Below the pieces are notes generated by a model. The model saw only the letters and a list, made by a program, of their open reading frames with translations, searched no databases and had not been told where the DNA came from. From NCBI RefSeq assembly GCF_000364445.2, contig NZ_CP043538.1:5413447-5477446 (forward strand): a stretch of 64,000 nucleotides of DNA, written 5' to 3'. How positions within the stretch are numbered: the first letter of the stretch is position 1; every line of letters starts with the position of its first letter. Positions 34,112-43,222 of the stretch are shown piece by piece. The position numbers and the translations under genes are program-made. Source of the stretch: Methylobacterium mesophilicum SR1.6/6. Its GTDB lineage: Bacteria > Pseudomonadota > Alphaproteobacteria > Rhizobiales > Beijerinckiaceae.

Positions 34112-35275
34112 TCAGGCGGCGGTGCGCTTGCGGGCTTCCTGCTTCGTGTCGACGCCGGCCGCTTTGATCTCGGACAGCTTCTGCGCGACGTTGCGCGAGA
34201 ACACGAATTCGGCCGGGCGCTGGTTCTCGAGGCTGACCTCGGGGGCCATCGCGCCGTCGGTCTTGATGCCGCGGATCGCGTGCACCAGCGGCTTCCAGGG
34301 CTTGCGGACCGAATCGACCACCGAGGAGGCCTCGTAGCCCGAGTGGACCATGCAGTCGGCGCACTTCTCGTAGTTGCCGGTGCCGTAGGCGTCCCAGTCG
34401 GTGGTCTCCATCAGCTCCTTGAAGGTCGCCGCGTAGCCCTCGCCGAGCAGGTAGCAGGGCTTCTGCCAGCCGAACACGGTGCGGGTCGGGTTGCCCCACG
34501 GGGTGCAGTGGTAGGTCTGGTTGCCGGCCAGGAAGTCGAGGAACAGGCCCGACTGCTGGAAGGTCCACTTCTCCCGACCCTTCTCCTTGCCGTGCCGGAA
34601 CACGCCGCGGAACAGCTCCTTGGTCGCCTTGCGATTCAGGAAGTGCTTCTGGTCGGGGGCGCGCTCGTAGGCGTAGCCGGGGGAGACGGTGATGCCGTCG
34701 ATGCCCATCCGGGTCACGCTGTCGAAGAAGTCGGCGATCTTCTCAGGGCTGGAGTTGTTGAAGAAGGTGCAGTTGATGGTGACGCGGAAGCCCATCTCCT
34801 TGGCCTTCGCGATCGCCGCCACGGCCTTGTCGTAGACGCCGCGCTGGCACACCGACTGGTCGTGCATCTCCTTGTCGCCGTCGAGGTGGATCGACCACGT
34901 GAAGTACGGGCTCGGCTTGTACTCCTTGATCTTCTTCTCGAGGAGCAGCGCGTTCGTGCAGACGATCGCGAACTTCTTCTGGGCGATGATGCCCTCGACG
35001 ATCTGCGGCAGGTCCTTGTGCAGGAGCGGCTCGCCGCCGGCGATCACCACCACGGGGGCGCCGCACTCGCGCACCGATTCGAGCGCGTCGGCGACCGGCA
35101 GGCGTTTGTTGAGGATCTCGTCCGGGTAGTCGATCTTGCCGCAGCCGGCGCAGGCGAGATTGCAGCGGAACAGCGGCTCCATCATCATCACGAGCGGGTA
35201 GCGTTTGCGGCCCGTCAGGTGCTGCTTCAGGATGTAGCCGCCGATCTTCGCGACGTACCGGAGGGGGATACCCAA
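34112..35275 (-). CDS. hpnH: Adenosyl-hopene transferase HpnH (radical SAM)
   Basis: 387 residues from a TTG start (MGIPLRYVAKIGGYILKQHL matches the family N-terminus), with GAAGGAG ten bases upstream. HpnH joins the 5'-deoxyadenosyl radical to diploptene, giving adenosylhopane, the first committed step to C35 extended hopanoids. The 4Fe-4S cluster cysteines are 38, 42 and 45 in FRCNLACAGCGKID. It has its own terminator and is divergent from hpnN across 615 bp. Confidence 0.96.
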   Translation of the reverse strand: MGIPLRYVAKIGGYILKQHLTGRKRYPLVMMMEPLFRCNLACAGCGKIDYPDEILNKRLPVADALESVRECGAPVVVIAGGEPLLHKDLPQIVEGIIAQKKFAIVCTNALLLEKKIKEYKPSPYFTWSIHLDGDKEMHDQSVCQRGVYDKAVAAIAKAKEMGFRVTINCTFFNNSSPEKIADFFDSVTRMGIDGITVSPGYAYERAPDQKHFLNRKATKELFRGVFRHGKEKGREKWTFQQSGLFLDFLAGNQTYHCTPWGNPTRTVFGWQKPCYLLGEGYAATFKELMETTDWDAYGTGNYEKCADCMVHSGYEASSVVDSVRKPWKPLVHAIRGIKTDGAMAPEVSLENQRPAEFVFSRNVAQKLSEIKAAGVDTKQEARKRTAA

Positions 35276-35890
35276 GATTGCGGCTCCTTCACTTCGTCGA
35301 CCCCGGGGCGTTGGGGTGCTTAACGCGAAAAAATCCCGATTTCTAGCGACCTAGCTTGGAACTAATCTCAAACGACCCCGTTTCGGCGGGATCATGACAT
35401 CTTATTCCGCGCCTGACGCAACGCCGCCACATGGTCCGCATGCGCAGACGCGCTGGACTGGGAAACCCGGTCGCTGAGGTCAGCACGCGCAATGCGTCGG
35501 CAATGCGACCGAAACACCCAGATTTTGGTCAACCCGCCGAGGACGCCGTGCGCTAGCGCACATGGACGGGTGCAAGGACCACACCGAGGCGGTCGCGTTG
35601 CATTCTGGCATCGCTCTCTTTACTGAGCCCCGTGGCCGTAACGCAAGAGCGGCCCATGGTGGATCGCGGCGCGGGAGTCCATATCGGCCACGATCCGCGC
35701 GCATCGCGCCGCACGGCCGGTGCGGACAGTACAGCGTTCCTCGAACCCGAGGCGTGTCCGGGCGGAGCACGGCGCGGCCGACACAGGGGGCTCCGTATCC
35801 CGGTGGCGCCGGCCGTCGGGATCCCGCTGAGCCGGATTGGATGAGCCGGATGCGCCGGAGGCGTATCCGAGGCGAACAGGCAGGGTGCTC
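35276..35890. other. Divergent intergenic region hpnH-hpnN, 615 bp
   Basis: Long, with an AT-richer stretch at 35310-35420. It holds a GGAAC-N16-CGTT match at 35358-35382 facing hpnN. Short open frames here have no coding signature. It may contain a long leader or a small RNA, but no hairpin or gene is strong enough to call. Confidence 0.45.
35358..35382 (+). promoter_or_regulatory. Putative sigma-EcfG promoter in the hopanoid cluster
   Basis: GGAAC at 35358-35362 and CGTT at 35379-35382, 16-bp spacer. The match is exact, but hpnN starts about 500 bp downstream, so the target transcript is uncertain. Confidence 0.4.
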
Positions 35891-38557
35891 GTGATCGAAA
35901 GTCTCGTCGCGTTCTCGGTGCGGTATCGGTGGATCGTGATCGCCCTGGTGGCGTTCGTCACGGTCGCGAGTGCCGGCGTCGCGGCGCACCTGTTCCGAAT
36001 CAATACGGATGTCGAGCGGCTGATCGACCCCAAGGAGCCGTGGCGTCAGGACGAGATCAACTACGAGCAGGCCTTCCCGCAGCGCACCAACACGATCGTG
36101 GCGGTGATCAACGGGCAGACCCCCGAGGAGACCGAGGAGGCGGCCGCCAACCTCGCCAAGGCGCTCACCGCCCACAAGAACCTGATCGAGACCGTCTATC
36201 GCCCGGACGGCGGCCCGTTCTTCGACAAGAACGGCCTGCTGCTGATGTCCCAGGCCGAACTGGACAAGACCCTCGAGGCCCTGACCCAACAGCAGGGGCT
36301 GCTCGGGCCGCTGGCCGCCGACCCGTCCCTGCGCGGCGTGATGCGGGTGCTGACGCTGGGCGCGCGCGGCGTGAAGACCGGCGACGCCAAGCTCGAGGAT
36401 CTCGAGAAACCCATGGGGCAGATCGACGCCACGCTCCAGAAGGTGCTGGCGGGCCAGCCGGCGCGGATGTCCTGGCAGGAGCTGCTGTCGAACGGCGAGA
36501 CCCGCGTCACGGACAAGATGAAGTTCGTGATCATCCAGCCGGTGCTGGACTTCAACGCCCTGGAGCCCGGCTACCAGGCGACGAAGCTGATCCGCAACGT
36601 CGCGCAGGACCTCAAGATCGACGCGGCCCACGGCCTGCGCATGCGGCTGACCGGCACGGTCGCGGTCGCGGACGAGGAATTCGCCACGCTCTCGGAGGAT
36701 GCGGGCCTCAACAACAGCATCATCGTCGGCGCCATCGTGCTGTTCCTCTGGCTGGCCTTGCGCTCGGGCAAGCTCGTCGGTGCGGTGATCATCACGACCT
36801 TCGCGGGCCTCGTGGTCACGGCCGCCCTCGGCCTCGTCATGGTCAAGGAGCTGAACCCGATCTCGGTGGCCTTCGCGGCCCTGTTCGTCGGCCTCGGCAT
36901 CGATTTCGGCATCCAGTTCTCGGTGCGCTACCGGGCGGACCGCTACGAGCAGCCGAGCCTCGACAGCGCGATCCGCGCCGCCGCCCGCGGGGTCGGCTGG
37001 TCGCTGACCCTCGCCGCAGTCTCCCTGGTGGCGGGGTTCTTCGCCTTCCTGCCCACGGCCTTCCGGGGCGTGTCGGAGCTCGGCCTGATCGCCGGCGTCG
37101 GGATGGTCGTGGCCTTCCTGTTCTCCCTGACCCTGCTGCCGGCGCTGATCGCGGTGTTCAAGCCGGAGGGCGAGAAGGCCGCTGTCCAGACCGAGTGGCT
37201 CGTCGGCGTCGATCCGTGGATCATCCGCCACCGCAAGCCGATCCTGATCGCCGTCGGTCTGGTCACGCTGGCCGGCGCGCCGCTGCTCTGGCACCTGCCG
37301 TTCGACTCCAACCCGATGCATCTGCGCAGCGCCAAGACGCAGTCGATCGCGACCTACCTCGACCTGATCAAGAACCCCGAGACCAGCCCGAACGTCATCG
37401 ACGTCCTGGCCCCGAGCGTGGATGCGGTCCCGGCGCTCTCCAAGAAGCTCGCGGCGCTGCCGGTCACCGATTCGGTCAACAGCATCGACACCTTCGTGCC
37501 GCGGGACCAGGACAAGAAGCTCGCGCAGATCGCCGACACGGCGCAGCTCCTCGATCCGGTGCTCAACCCCGGCCGCCGCCCGCCGCCGCCCACCGATGCC
37601 GACAACGTCAAGGCCCTGAAGGACGCCGCAACGGCGCTCAACGGCGTGGCGAACGAGCCGAAGGGCGACGCGAAGGGCGCCCAGGTCGCCAAGCAGCTCG
37701 CCGGCACCCTCGACAAGCTCGCCGCCGGCCCGGTCCAGCAGCGCGAGGCCGCCTCGGTCGCCCTGACCAAGGATCTCGGCCCGCTGCTGGCGCATCTGCG
37801 CGACCTGCTGCACCCGGAGAAGATCACCCTCGACAACCTGCCGCCGCAGCTCAAGGCCGACTGGGTGGCGGCGGACGGCCGCGCCCGCATCGAGGTCCAC
37901 CCCAAGGGCGACTCGAACGACGATCAGGTGCTGCGTACCTTCTCGGACGAGGTGCTGAAGGTCGCGCCCCACGCCACCGGCGCGCCGGTGGCGACCACGC
38001 AGTCGAGCTACACCATCCTGGGCGCTTTCGTGCAGGCGGCTGTGACGGCCTTCGTGCTGATCTTCGTCATCCTGTCGGTGGCGCTGCGCAAACCCTGGGA
38101 TGTGGCGATGACGCTGGGCCCGCTGGTGATCGCGACCCTGTGGACTCTGATGGCCCTTCGCATCGTCGGCATGCCGCTGAACTTCGCCAACATCATCGCC
38201 CTGCCGCTGATGCTGGCGGTCGGCGTGGCCTTCCACATCTACTACGTGATCGCGTGGCGGGCGGGCGTGACCGACATGCTCGCCTCCAGCCTGACCCGGG
38301 CGATCTTCTTCTCGGCGCTGACCACCGGCAGCGCCTTCGGGTCGCTGGTCCTGTCGAGCCATCCGGGCACGGCCAGCATGGGCAAGCTGCTGGCGCTGTC
38401 GCTGTTCTTCACCCTGGTGGCGGCGTTCTTCGTGGTCCCGGCGACGCTGGGCGAGCCGCCGGTTCAGCCGGATGAGGATCGCCCGGAAGCCGAGAAGGCC
38501 GCGGGCGCGGCGCTGAGGAAGAGCACCACGATGAAGGATCCGGTCCCGGCCAAGTAG
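35891..38557 (+). CDS. hpnN: Hopanoid transporter HpnN (RND/MMPL superfamily)
   Basis: 888 residues from GTG 35891 (VIESLVAFSVRYRWIVIAL) with CAGGG at good spacing; another GTG two codons upstream is possible. RND-type layout: one N-terminal helix, a large periplasmic loop (about 40-270), a bundle of helices with FAALFVGLGIDFGIQFSVRY, then a second loop and helix bundle. HpnN moves hopanoids from inner to outer membrane in Rhodopseudomonas. Convergent with the MarR-GNAT gene, leaving seven bases. Confidence 0.95.
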   Translation: MIESLVAFSVRYRWIVIALVAFVTVASAGVAAHLFRINTDVERLIDPKEPWRQDEINYEQAFPQRTNTIVAVINGQTPEETEEAAANLAKALTAHKNLIETVYRPDGGPFFDKNGLLLMSQAELDKTLEALTQQQGLLGPLAADPSLRGVMRVLTLGARGVKTGDAKLEDLEKPMGQIDATLQKVLAGQPARMSWQELLSNGETRVTDKMKFVIIQPVLDFNALEPGYQATKLIRNVAQDLKIDAAHGLRMRLTGTVAVADEEFATLSEDAGLNNSIIVGAIVLFLWLALRSGKLVGAVIITTFAGLVVTAALGLVMVKELNPISVAFAALFVGLGIDFGIQFSVRYRADRYEQPSLDSAIRAAARGVGWSLTLAAVSLVAGFFAFLPTAFRGVSELGLIAGVGMVVAFLFSLTLLPALIAVFKPEGEKAAVQTEWLVGVDPWIIRHRKPILIAVGLVTLAGAPLLWHLPFDSNPMHLRSAKTQSIATYLDLIKNPETSPNVIDVLAPSVDAVPALSKKLAALPVTDSVNSIDTFVPRDQDKKLAQIADTAQLLDPVLNPGRRPPPPTDADNVKALKDAATALNGVANEPKGDAKGAQVAKQLAGTLDKLAAGPVQQREAASVALTKDLGPLLAHLRDLLHPEKITLDNLPPQLKADWVAADGRARIEVHPKGDSNDDQVLRTFSDEVLKVAPHATGAPVATTQSSYTILGAFVQAAVTAFVLIFVILSVALRKPWDVAMTLGPLVIATLWTLMALRIVGMPLNFANIIALPLMLAVGVAFHIYYVIAWRAGVTDMLASSLTRAIFFSALTTGSAFGSLVLSSHPGTASMGKLLALSLFFTLVAAFFVVPATLGEPPVQPDEDRPEAEKAAGAALRKSTTMKDPVPAK

Positions 38558-38564
38558 CGGCCGG

Positions 38565-39440
38565 TCAGAGAGCCTTCTCGAAGAAGAGATCCGGGTAGGG
38601 GTCGTCGTTGAAGCGGTCGATCTCCACCCAGCCCGAGCGCCGGTAGAGGGCCAACGCCTCGGGGAGGGCGCTGTTGGTGTCGAGCCGCAGCGTCCGGATG
38701 CCGAGGTCGCGGGCGGCGGCCTCGGCCTCGCCCATCAGGCGTTTGCCGAGACCGAGGCCCCGGGCGGCCGGATCGATCCAGAGCCGCTTGATCTCCGCGA
38801 CCGGGCCGCCGTTGCCCTTGAGTCCGACGCATCCCACCGGCAGGCCGTCCGCGACGGCGAGCAGGAAGGTGCCGCGCGGCCGCACCATATCGGCGGCCTC
38901 GGGATCGCAGGACAGGGCCACGTCGAAGCCGCCCGCGAAGCGCGCGGCCAATTCCGCATAGTACGCACCGAGGCTGGACCGGGCCGGCTCGCTCGCCGGG
39001 TCGGCCTCTTCGATCCCGATGGTGTCGGCGGCCAGCACGAGGGCAACGCGATCCATGGCGTTCAGAAGAGCATCAACCTGCGGGGCGCGCGCCAGAAGTT
39101 CCGCGGCGCGGGCGTCGGACAGATCCTCGTAGGCCCGGAACTCCCGCTGCCCCGCCTCCGTCAGGGTTGCGACCCGGCGGCGTCCATCCGCGGGGTGCGC
39201 CGCGATCTCGATCAGACCCTCGTCCTCCAAGCTCCGCAGCAGGCGGCTCATGAGGCCGGAATCGAGACCGAGATAGGCACGGACCGCGGCGATGTCGGTC
39301 CGCCCGGCCCCGATGGCGTTCAGGACGCGCGCCGCCCCCAGGGGTCGACCCCGGCCGAGGAAGGAGTTGTCGAGTGCGCCGACCTCGGCTGTTACAGCGC
39401 GGGCGAAACGGCGGATTCGGGCGACGGCGCTACGATCCAT
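38565..39440 (-). CDS. Bifunctional MarR-type HTH regulator / GNAT acetyltransferase
   Basis: 291 residues. A MarR winged helix covers about 1-140 (RVLNAIGAGRTDIAAVRAYL, then LMSRLLRSLEDEGLIE). The GNAT domain covers about 150-290, with acetyl-CoA motif LWIDPAARGLGLGKRLMGEA and the C-terminal LYRRSGWVEI. A perfect 24-bp palindrome abuts the start codon and is the likely autoregulatory operator. No ribosome site fits, so the mRNA may be leaderless. It sits inside the hpn cluster, but no functional link is known. Confidence 0.9.
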   Translation of the reverse strand: MDRSAVARIRRFARAVTAEVGALDNSFLGRGRPLGAARVLNAIGAGRTDIAAVRAYLGLDSGLMSRLLRSLEDEGLIEIAAHPADGRRRVATLTEAGQREFRAYEDLSDARAAELLARAPQVDALLNAMDRVALVLAADTIGIEEADPASEPARSSLGAYYAELAARFAGGFDVALSCDPEAADMVRPRGTFLLAVADGLPVGCVGLKGNGGPVAEIKRLWIDPAARGLGLGKRLMGEAEAAARDLGIRTLRLDTNSALPEALALYRRSGWVEIDRFNDDPYPDLFFEKAL

Positions 39441-39464
39441 GATATCTGACTTTAGTCAGATATC
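39441..39464. promoter_or_regulatory. Perfect palindromic operator of the MarR-GNAT gene
   Basis: GATATCTGAC-ttta-GTCAGATATC, ten-base perfect arms with a four-base spacer, directly against the start codon of the MarR-type gene. AT-rich symmetry of this kind is typical of MarR operators. Confidence 0.75.
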
Positions 39465-39472
39465 TCGGGAGA

Positions 39473-40315
39473 TCAACGCAGGAAGTCGGAGAAGCCGCCC
39501 CGGATCGCGCCGGAGCTCTCGGCCGCCGCACGGGATGTGGACGCCACCAGCGCGTCCCGTTCGTCGGCGTAGCGATAGCCCGGGGCTTCCCCCGGGAATC
39601 CGCCGCCGGTGGCCGGATGCGTGTAGAGTTCGGTCAGGCCATCCGGGAGATGCGTGAGCAGCGCCGCCACCCGGGCGGGGGTCATGGCGCCGGACCACGC
39701 GAGCCCGAGGGTCCGGTCCGGGATCAGCAGCCCGGCCTGCCGGGCGCGCACGGCGAGCAGCGCCGCCCAGGGGGCGATGTCGAGGGCCGGCTTCGGGCGG
39801 GCGCCAGGCTCGGCGCGGCGCAGGATCTCACGCGGCTCCCGGGGCACCCGCAGGGCGCGCATCCCGAAATTGCGGCCGATGCGCAGGACCGCGCCCGCGA
39901 TCAGCGGGTGGACGTGGAAGTGCTTGTGGGCGTTGACATGGTCCAGCGGCAGCCCGGTCGCCCGGTAGGCCTCGAACTGCGCCCGGACCTCGGCGGCGAG
40001 CTGGCGCCGGGCCGCGGGCCTGCGGGCGAAGTCGAGGCCGAGTCGGGCCATGTCGGCGCGCATCAGGCCGGCGTCATCGGTCAGGTCGGGCAGCTCGGCG
40101 GCCGGCAGGGTCGGCCACGCCTCGACGAGGACGAGGTGCAGCCCGACTCGCAGGGACGGCATCCGCCGGGCCCGCGCCACGGCGTCGGCGGCGGCCGGCG
40201 CCGAGACCATCAGGCTCGCCGCCGTGAGGATCCCGTCGCGATGGGCCTGCTCGACGGCCTCGTTGACCTCGGGGCTCAGCCCGAAATCATCCGCGGTGAC
40301 GACCAGACGCTTCAC
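39473..40315 (-). CDS. hpnK: Hopanoid deacetylase HpnK (ChbG/YdjC family)
   Basis: 280 residues from a GTG start with GAGG upstream. The YdjC-type deacetylase fold has the metal site in VVTADDFGLSPEVN (Asp-Asp) and HVNAHKHFHVHPLI (His). In the cyclitol ether pathway HpnK removes the acetyl group from bacteriohopanetetrol-N-acetylglucosamine made by HpnI. The gene order HpnI-HpnJ-HpnK is kept on one strand. The cluster is broken from hpnN by the MarR-GNAT gene. Confidence 0.93.
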   Translation of the reverse strand: MKRLVVTADDFGLSPEVNEAVEQAHRDGILTAASLMVSAPAAADAVARARRMPSLRVGLHLVLVEAWPTLPAAELPDLTDDAGLMRADMARLGLDFARRPAARRQLAAEVRAQFEAYRATGLPLDHVNAHKHFHVHPLIAGAVLRIGRNFGMRALRVPREPREILRRAEPGARPKPALDIAPWAALLAVRARQAGLLIPDRTLGLAWSGAMTPARVAALLTHLPDGLTELYTHPATGGGFPGEAPGYRYADERDALVASTSRAAAESSGAIRGGFSDFLR

Positions 40316-40336
40316 GGTAACCTCGTAACGGGTGTC

Positions 40337-40427
40337 GAGAGGGCGCGCCCTCTCGCGGGTCCAGGGCGGAGCCCTGGAAGAGGGGCGGGGCTCTGCCCCG
40401 CACTCCCCGCTGGGGCCGGCAGGCCCC
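40337..40427. repeat. Array of four adjacent inverted repeats between hpnJ and hpnK
   Basis: Four hairpins follow each other: an 18-bp perfect palindrome GAGAGGGCGCGCCCTCTC (40337-40354), CCAGGGC-gga-GCCCTGG (40361-40377), GCGGGGC-tct-GCCCCGC (40385-40401) and GGGGCC-ggca-GGCCCC (40412-40427). It looks like a REP-type extragenic palindrome, perhaps stabilising or attenuating the hpn transcript. Confidence 0.75.
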
Positions 40428-40438
40428 GGACCCCTGAC

Positions 40439-41872
40439 TTACGCCGCCTTGGCTGTGCCCTGACGCTCCTTGAGGAAGCGGTAGAACTCCACGCCCTCGC
40501 GCAGGCGGCGCTTCATCATGTCGGGCGAGCGCACCATCTCGCTGACGATCGAGGCGATCTTCGGCGCGCGGAAGTAGAACTTCTTGTAGAACTCCTCGAC
40601 CGAGGTGAAGATCTCGGTGTGGGAGAGATGCGGGTAGTGCAGGGGCGCGACCTGCACGCCGTTCTCGTCGACGAGTTCGGCGTTCTCGATGTCGAGCCAG
40701 CCGTTCTCCACCGCCTGCTTGTACAGGAAGGTGCCCGGGTAGGGTGCCGCCAGCGAGACCTGGATCGTGTGCGGGTTGATCCGCTTGGCGAAGGCGATCG
40801 TCTCCTGGATCGTCTCCTTCGTCTCGCCCGGCAGGCCGAGGATGAAGGTGCCGTGGATGGCGATGCCCAGGTCGTGGCAGTCCTTGGTGAACTTCTCGGC
40901 GACCTCGACCCGCATGCCCTTCTTGATGTTGTGTAGGATCTGCTGGTTGCCGGACTCGTAGCCGACCAGCAGCAGGCGCAGACCGTTCTCCTTGAGCACC
41001 TTCAAGGTCTCACGCGGCACGTTCGCCTTGGCGTTGCACGACCACGTGACGCCCAGCTTGCCGAGCTCGCGGGCGATCTCCTCGGCGCGCGGGAGGTTGT
41101 CGGTGAAGGTGTCGTCGTCGAAGAAGAACTCCTTGGTCTGGGGGAACTCCTTCAGGCAGTACTTGATCTCCTCGATCACGTGGGCGACCGAGCGGGTGCG
41201 GTAGGTGTGGCCGCCGACCGTCTGCGGCCAGAGGCAGAAGGTGCAGCGGCTCTTGCAGCCCCGGCCCGAGTAGAACGAGATGTAGGGGTGCTTCAGGTAG
41301 CCGATGAAGTACTTCTCCATCTCCAGGTCACGCTTGTAGACGCTGGTGACGAAGGGCAGCTGGTCCATGTCGGTCATGATCTCGCGGTCCTCGTTGTGGA
41401 CCACGACACCGTTGGCGTCGCGATAGGACAGCCCCTTGATCTCCGACATCGGGACGCCCTCGGCGACTTCCTTGACGGTGAAGTCGAACTCGTTGCGGGC
41501 GCAGAAATCGACCACCGGGGCCTGGGCCATGGCGCCGGCGGCATCGACCGCGACCTTGGCGCCGATCAGGCCGGCGATCAGCTTCGGGTTGGCGGCCTTC
41601 AGCGCCTCGATCGTCTTCACGTCGGACTTGAACGACGGCACCGAGGTGTGGAGCACGACGAGGTCGAAGTCGTTGGCCTGGGCGACGATCTCGGGGAGCT
41701 TGATGTTGTGCGGCGGCGCATCGATCAGCTTCGAGTTCGGCACCAGGGCGGCCGGCTGGGCCAGCCAGGTCGGGTACCAGAACGACTTGATCTCGCGTTT
41801 GGCCTGGTAACGGGAGCCGGCACCGCCGTCGAAACCGTCGAAGGTGGGGGCCTGGAGGAAGAGCGTGCGCAT
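40439..41872 (-). CDS. hpnJ: Hopanoid radical SAM protein HpnJ (cyclitol ether formation)
   Basis: 477 residues from ATG 41872 (MRTLFLQAPTFDGFDGGAGS). An N-terminal cobalamin-binding-like domain covers about 1-170, then the radical SAM core with cluster motif GRGCKSRCTFCLWPQ. Genetic work in Burkholderia assigns HpnJ to converting bacteriohopanetetrol glucosamine to the cyclitol ether. hpnI lies 58 bp upstream on the same strand. Confidence 0.95.
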   Translation of the reverse strand: MRTLFLQAPTFDGFDGGAGSRYQAKREIKSFWYPTWLAQPAALVPNSKLIDAPPHNIKLPEIVAQANDFDLVVLHTSVPSFKSDVKTIEALKAANPKLIAGLIGAKVAVDAAGAMAQAPVVDFCARNEFDFTVKEVAEGVPMSEIKGLSYRDANGVVVHNEDREIMTDMDQLPFVTSVYKRDLEMEKYFIGYLKHPYISFYSGRGCKSRCTFCLWPQTVGGHTYRTRSVAHVIEEIKYCLKEFPQTKEFFFDDDTFTDNLPRAEEIARELGKLGVTWSCNAKANVPRETLKVLKENGLRLLLVGYESGNQQILHNIKKGMRVEVAEKFTKDCHDLGIAIHGTFILGLPGETKETIQETIAFAKRINPHTIQVSLAAPYPGTFLYKQAVENGWLDIENAELVDENGVQVAPLHYPHLSHTEIFTSVEEFYKKFYFRAPKIASIVSEMVRSPDMMKRRLREGVEFYRFLKERQGTAKAA

Positions 41873-41929
41873 GGGGTTCAAGGCCTCAGGGCAGTGCCGG
41901 GGGAGGGGCGGAGGACGAGGAAGCCGGGT

Positions 41930-43138
41930 TCAGCGGAGCGGCGCGCCGGCATCGCGGCCGAGTTCGGCGTCCGGGATCAGGGTACCGTCCGCAACCACGT
42001 GATAATCGTGACCTTTCCATGTCACCGCCCCCGACACGAAGGCCCAGGCGAAGTTCAGGAAGGAGAGGATGTCGCGGATCGGCAACAGTCCGTAGGGGTG
42101 CGGGGCGAGGCCGAAGGCCCGCTCGAGCTGACGGCAGAGCAGGATGCGACTCGCGAGGGCGAAGCCGGCGACCCACAGCGCGGCGGTGCCGCTGCCCGGC
42201 AGCAGGGCGGCCACGAGGGCCAGGGGGACGGCGTGCGTGATGATCGAGCCGGCATAGCCCGCCGGATCGACCGTGCGGATGGTACGGTTCCAGCGCAGCT
42301 CGTGCCGCCAGAGGCCGGACAGATCCGTATCGACGCTGGTGTGGCCGATGGTGAAGCTCGGGATCACCATCCGGCCGCCGAGGCCGCGCAGGGCGGCACC
42401 GATCGCGTAGTCGTCCGCGAGGTCGTCGCGGAAGCGGCGGAACCCGCCGACCGCCTCAAGGCTCGCCCGGGTGAAGGCGACCGTGGAGCCGAAGCAGGGC
42501 TTGGCCAGCCCGAGGCTCAGGCCCATCACGACGTTGGGCAGGAACTGCGCGTCGATCGCCAGGGTGGAGAGCTGGTCGTACAGCCCCCGGAAGGCCGGAA
42601 CGCCGTGGTAGAGGCAGGTGACGCCGGACACGCCCTCCTGCGAAAGCTCCGCGACGAGGCGCTCCAGATAGTCGGGCGGAACCACCATGTCGCTGTCGGC
42701 CAGCACCACCACCTCGTGGGTGATGGCCTCGGCCATGTTGATCAGGTTCGAGACCTTGCGGTTCGAGCCGTGCTGGCGGCCATCGATGACGAGGTCGATC
42801 CGGGCCTGGGGGTAGGCCTGCTTCAGCCGCTGCACCACGCCGATGGCGGGATCGCCGGCCTTCTGGACGCCGAACACAACCTGCACCGGGCCGGCATAGT
42901 CCTGGCGCAGCACGGTCTCGAGATTCGCATACAGGTTCGGCTCGAGGCCGCAGAGAGGCTTGAGCACGGTCACGGACGGCCGGCGCGAGCCGGGCGCGAG
43001 CACCGGGGCGGGGCGGGCCGCGTAGCGGCCGGCGCAATAGGCGGCCGCCAGCCCGTAGAGGCAGCCCGCCGCCGCCAGGATCAGGCAGATCAGCGAGAGC
43101 CACGAAAGGCTGTGCAGCGCCAGCGAGGAGAGATCCAT
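41930..43138 (-). CDS. hpnI: Hopanoid glycosyltransferase HpnI
   Basis: 402 residues. N-terminal membrane helix (about 12-35), then a GT2 (GT-A) domain with VTVLKPLCGLEPNLYANLET, the metal-binding VVLADSDMVVPPDYL and the R-x-x-R-W-like HELRWNRTIRT, then several C-terminal helices. HpnI adds N-acetylglucosamine to bacteriohopanetetrol, the step before HpnK and HpnJ. It resembles ceramide glucosyltransferase in layout. Confidence 0.95.
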   Translation of the reverse strand: MDLSSLALHSLSWLSLICLILAAAGCLYGLAAAYCAGRYAARPAPVLAPGSRRPSVTVLKPLCGLEPNLYANLETVLRQDYAGPVQVVFGVQKAGDPAIGVVQRLKQAYPQARIDLVIDGRQHGSNRKVSNLINMAEAITHEVVVLADSDMVVPPDYLERLVAELSQEGVSGVTCLYHGVPAFRGLYDQLSTLAIDAQFLPNVVMGLSLGLAKPCFGSTVAFTRASLEAVGGFRRFRDDLADDYAIGAALRGLGGRMVIPSFTIGHTSVDTDLSGLWRHELRWNRTIRTVDPAGYAGSIITHAVPLALVAALLPGSGTAALWVAGFALASRILLCRQLERAFGLAPHPYGLLPIRDILSFLNFAWAFVSGAVTWKGHDYHVVADGTLIPDAELGRDAGAPLR

Positions 43139-43222
43139 CCGGTCGGGTCCGTGCGATCGTCCGGCCGCCTCAGGCGGCGATGGCCATGGGCGGCCGGTTC
43201 AGTTCGCCCCCGTCGGTCAGGC

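Noticed and set aside
35394..35477. 27-codon open frame just after the EcfG motif in the hpnH-hpnN gap
   Set aside because: Too short, no coding bias, and no sign of conservation can be judged from one sequence.
35480..38362. 960-codon open frame opposite hpnN
   Set aside because: Low-complexity mirror frame of hpnN with no recognisable motif.
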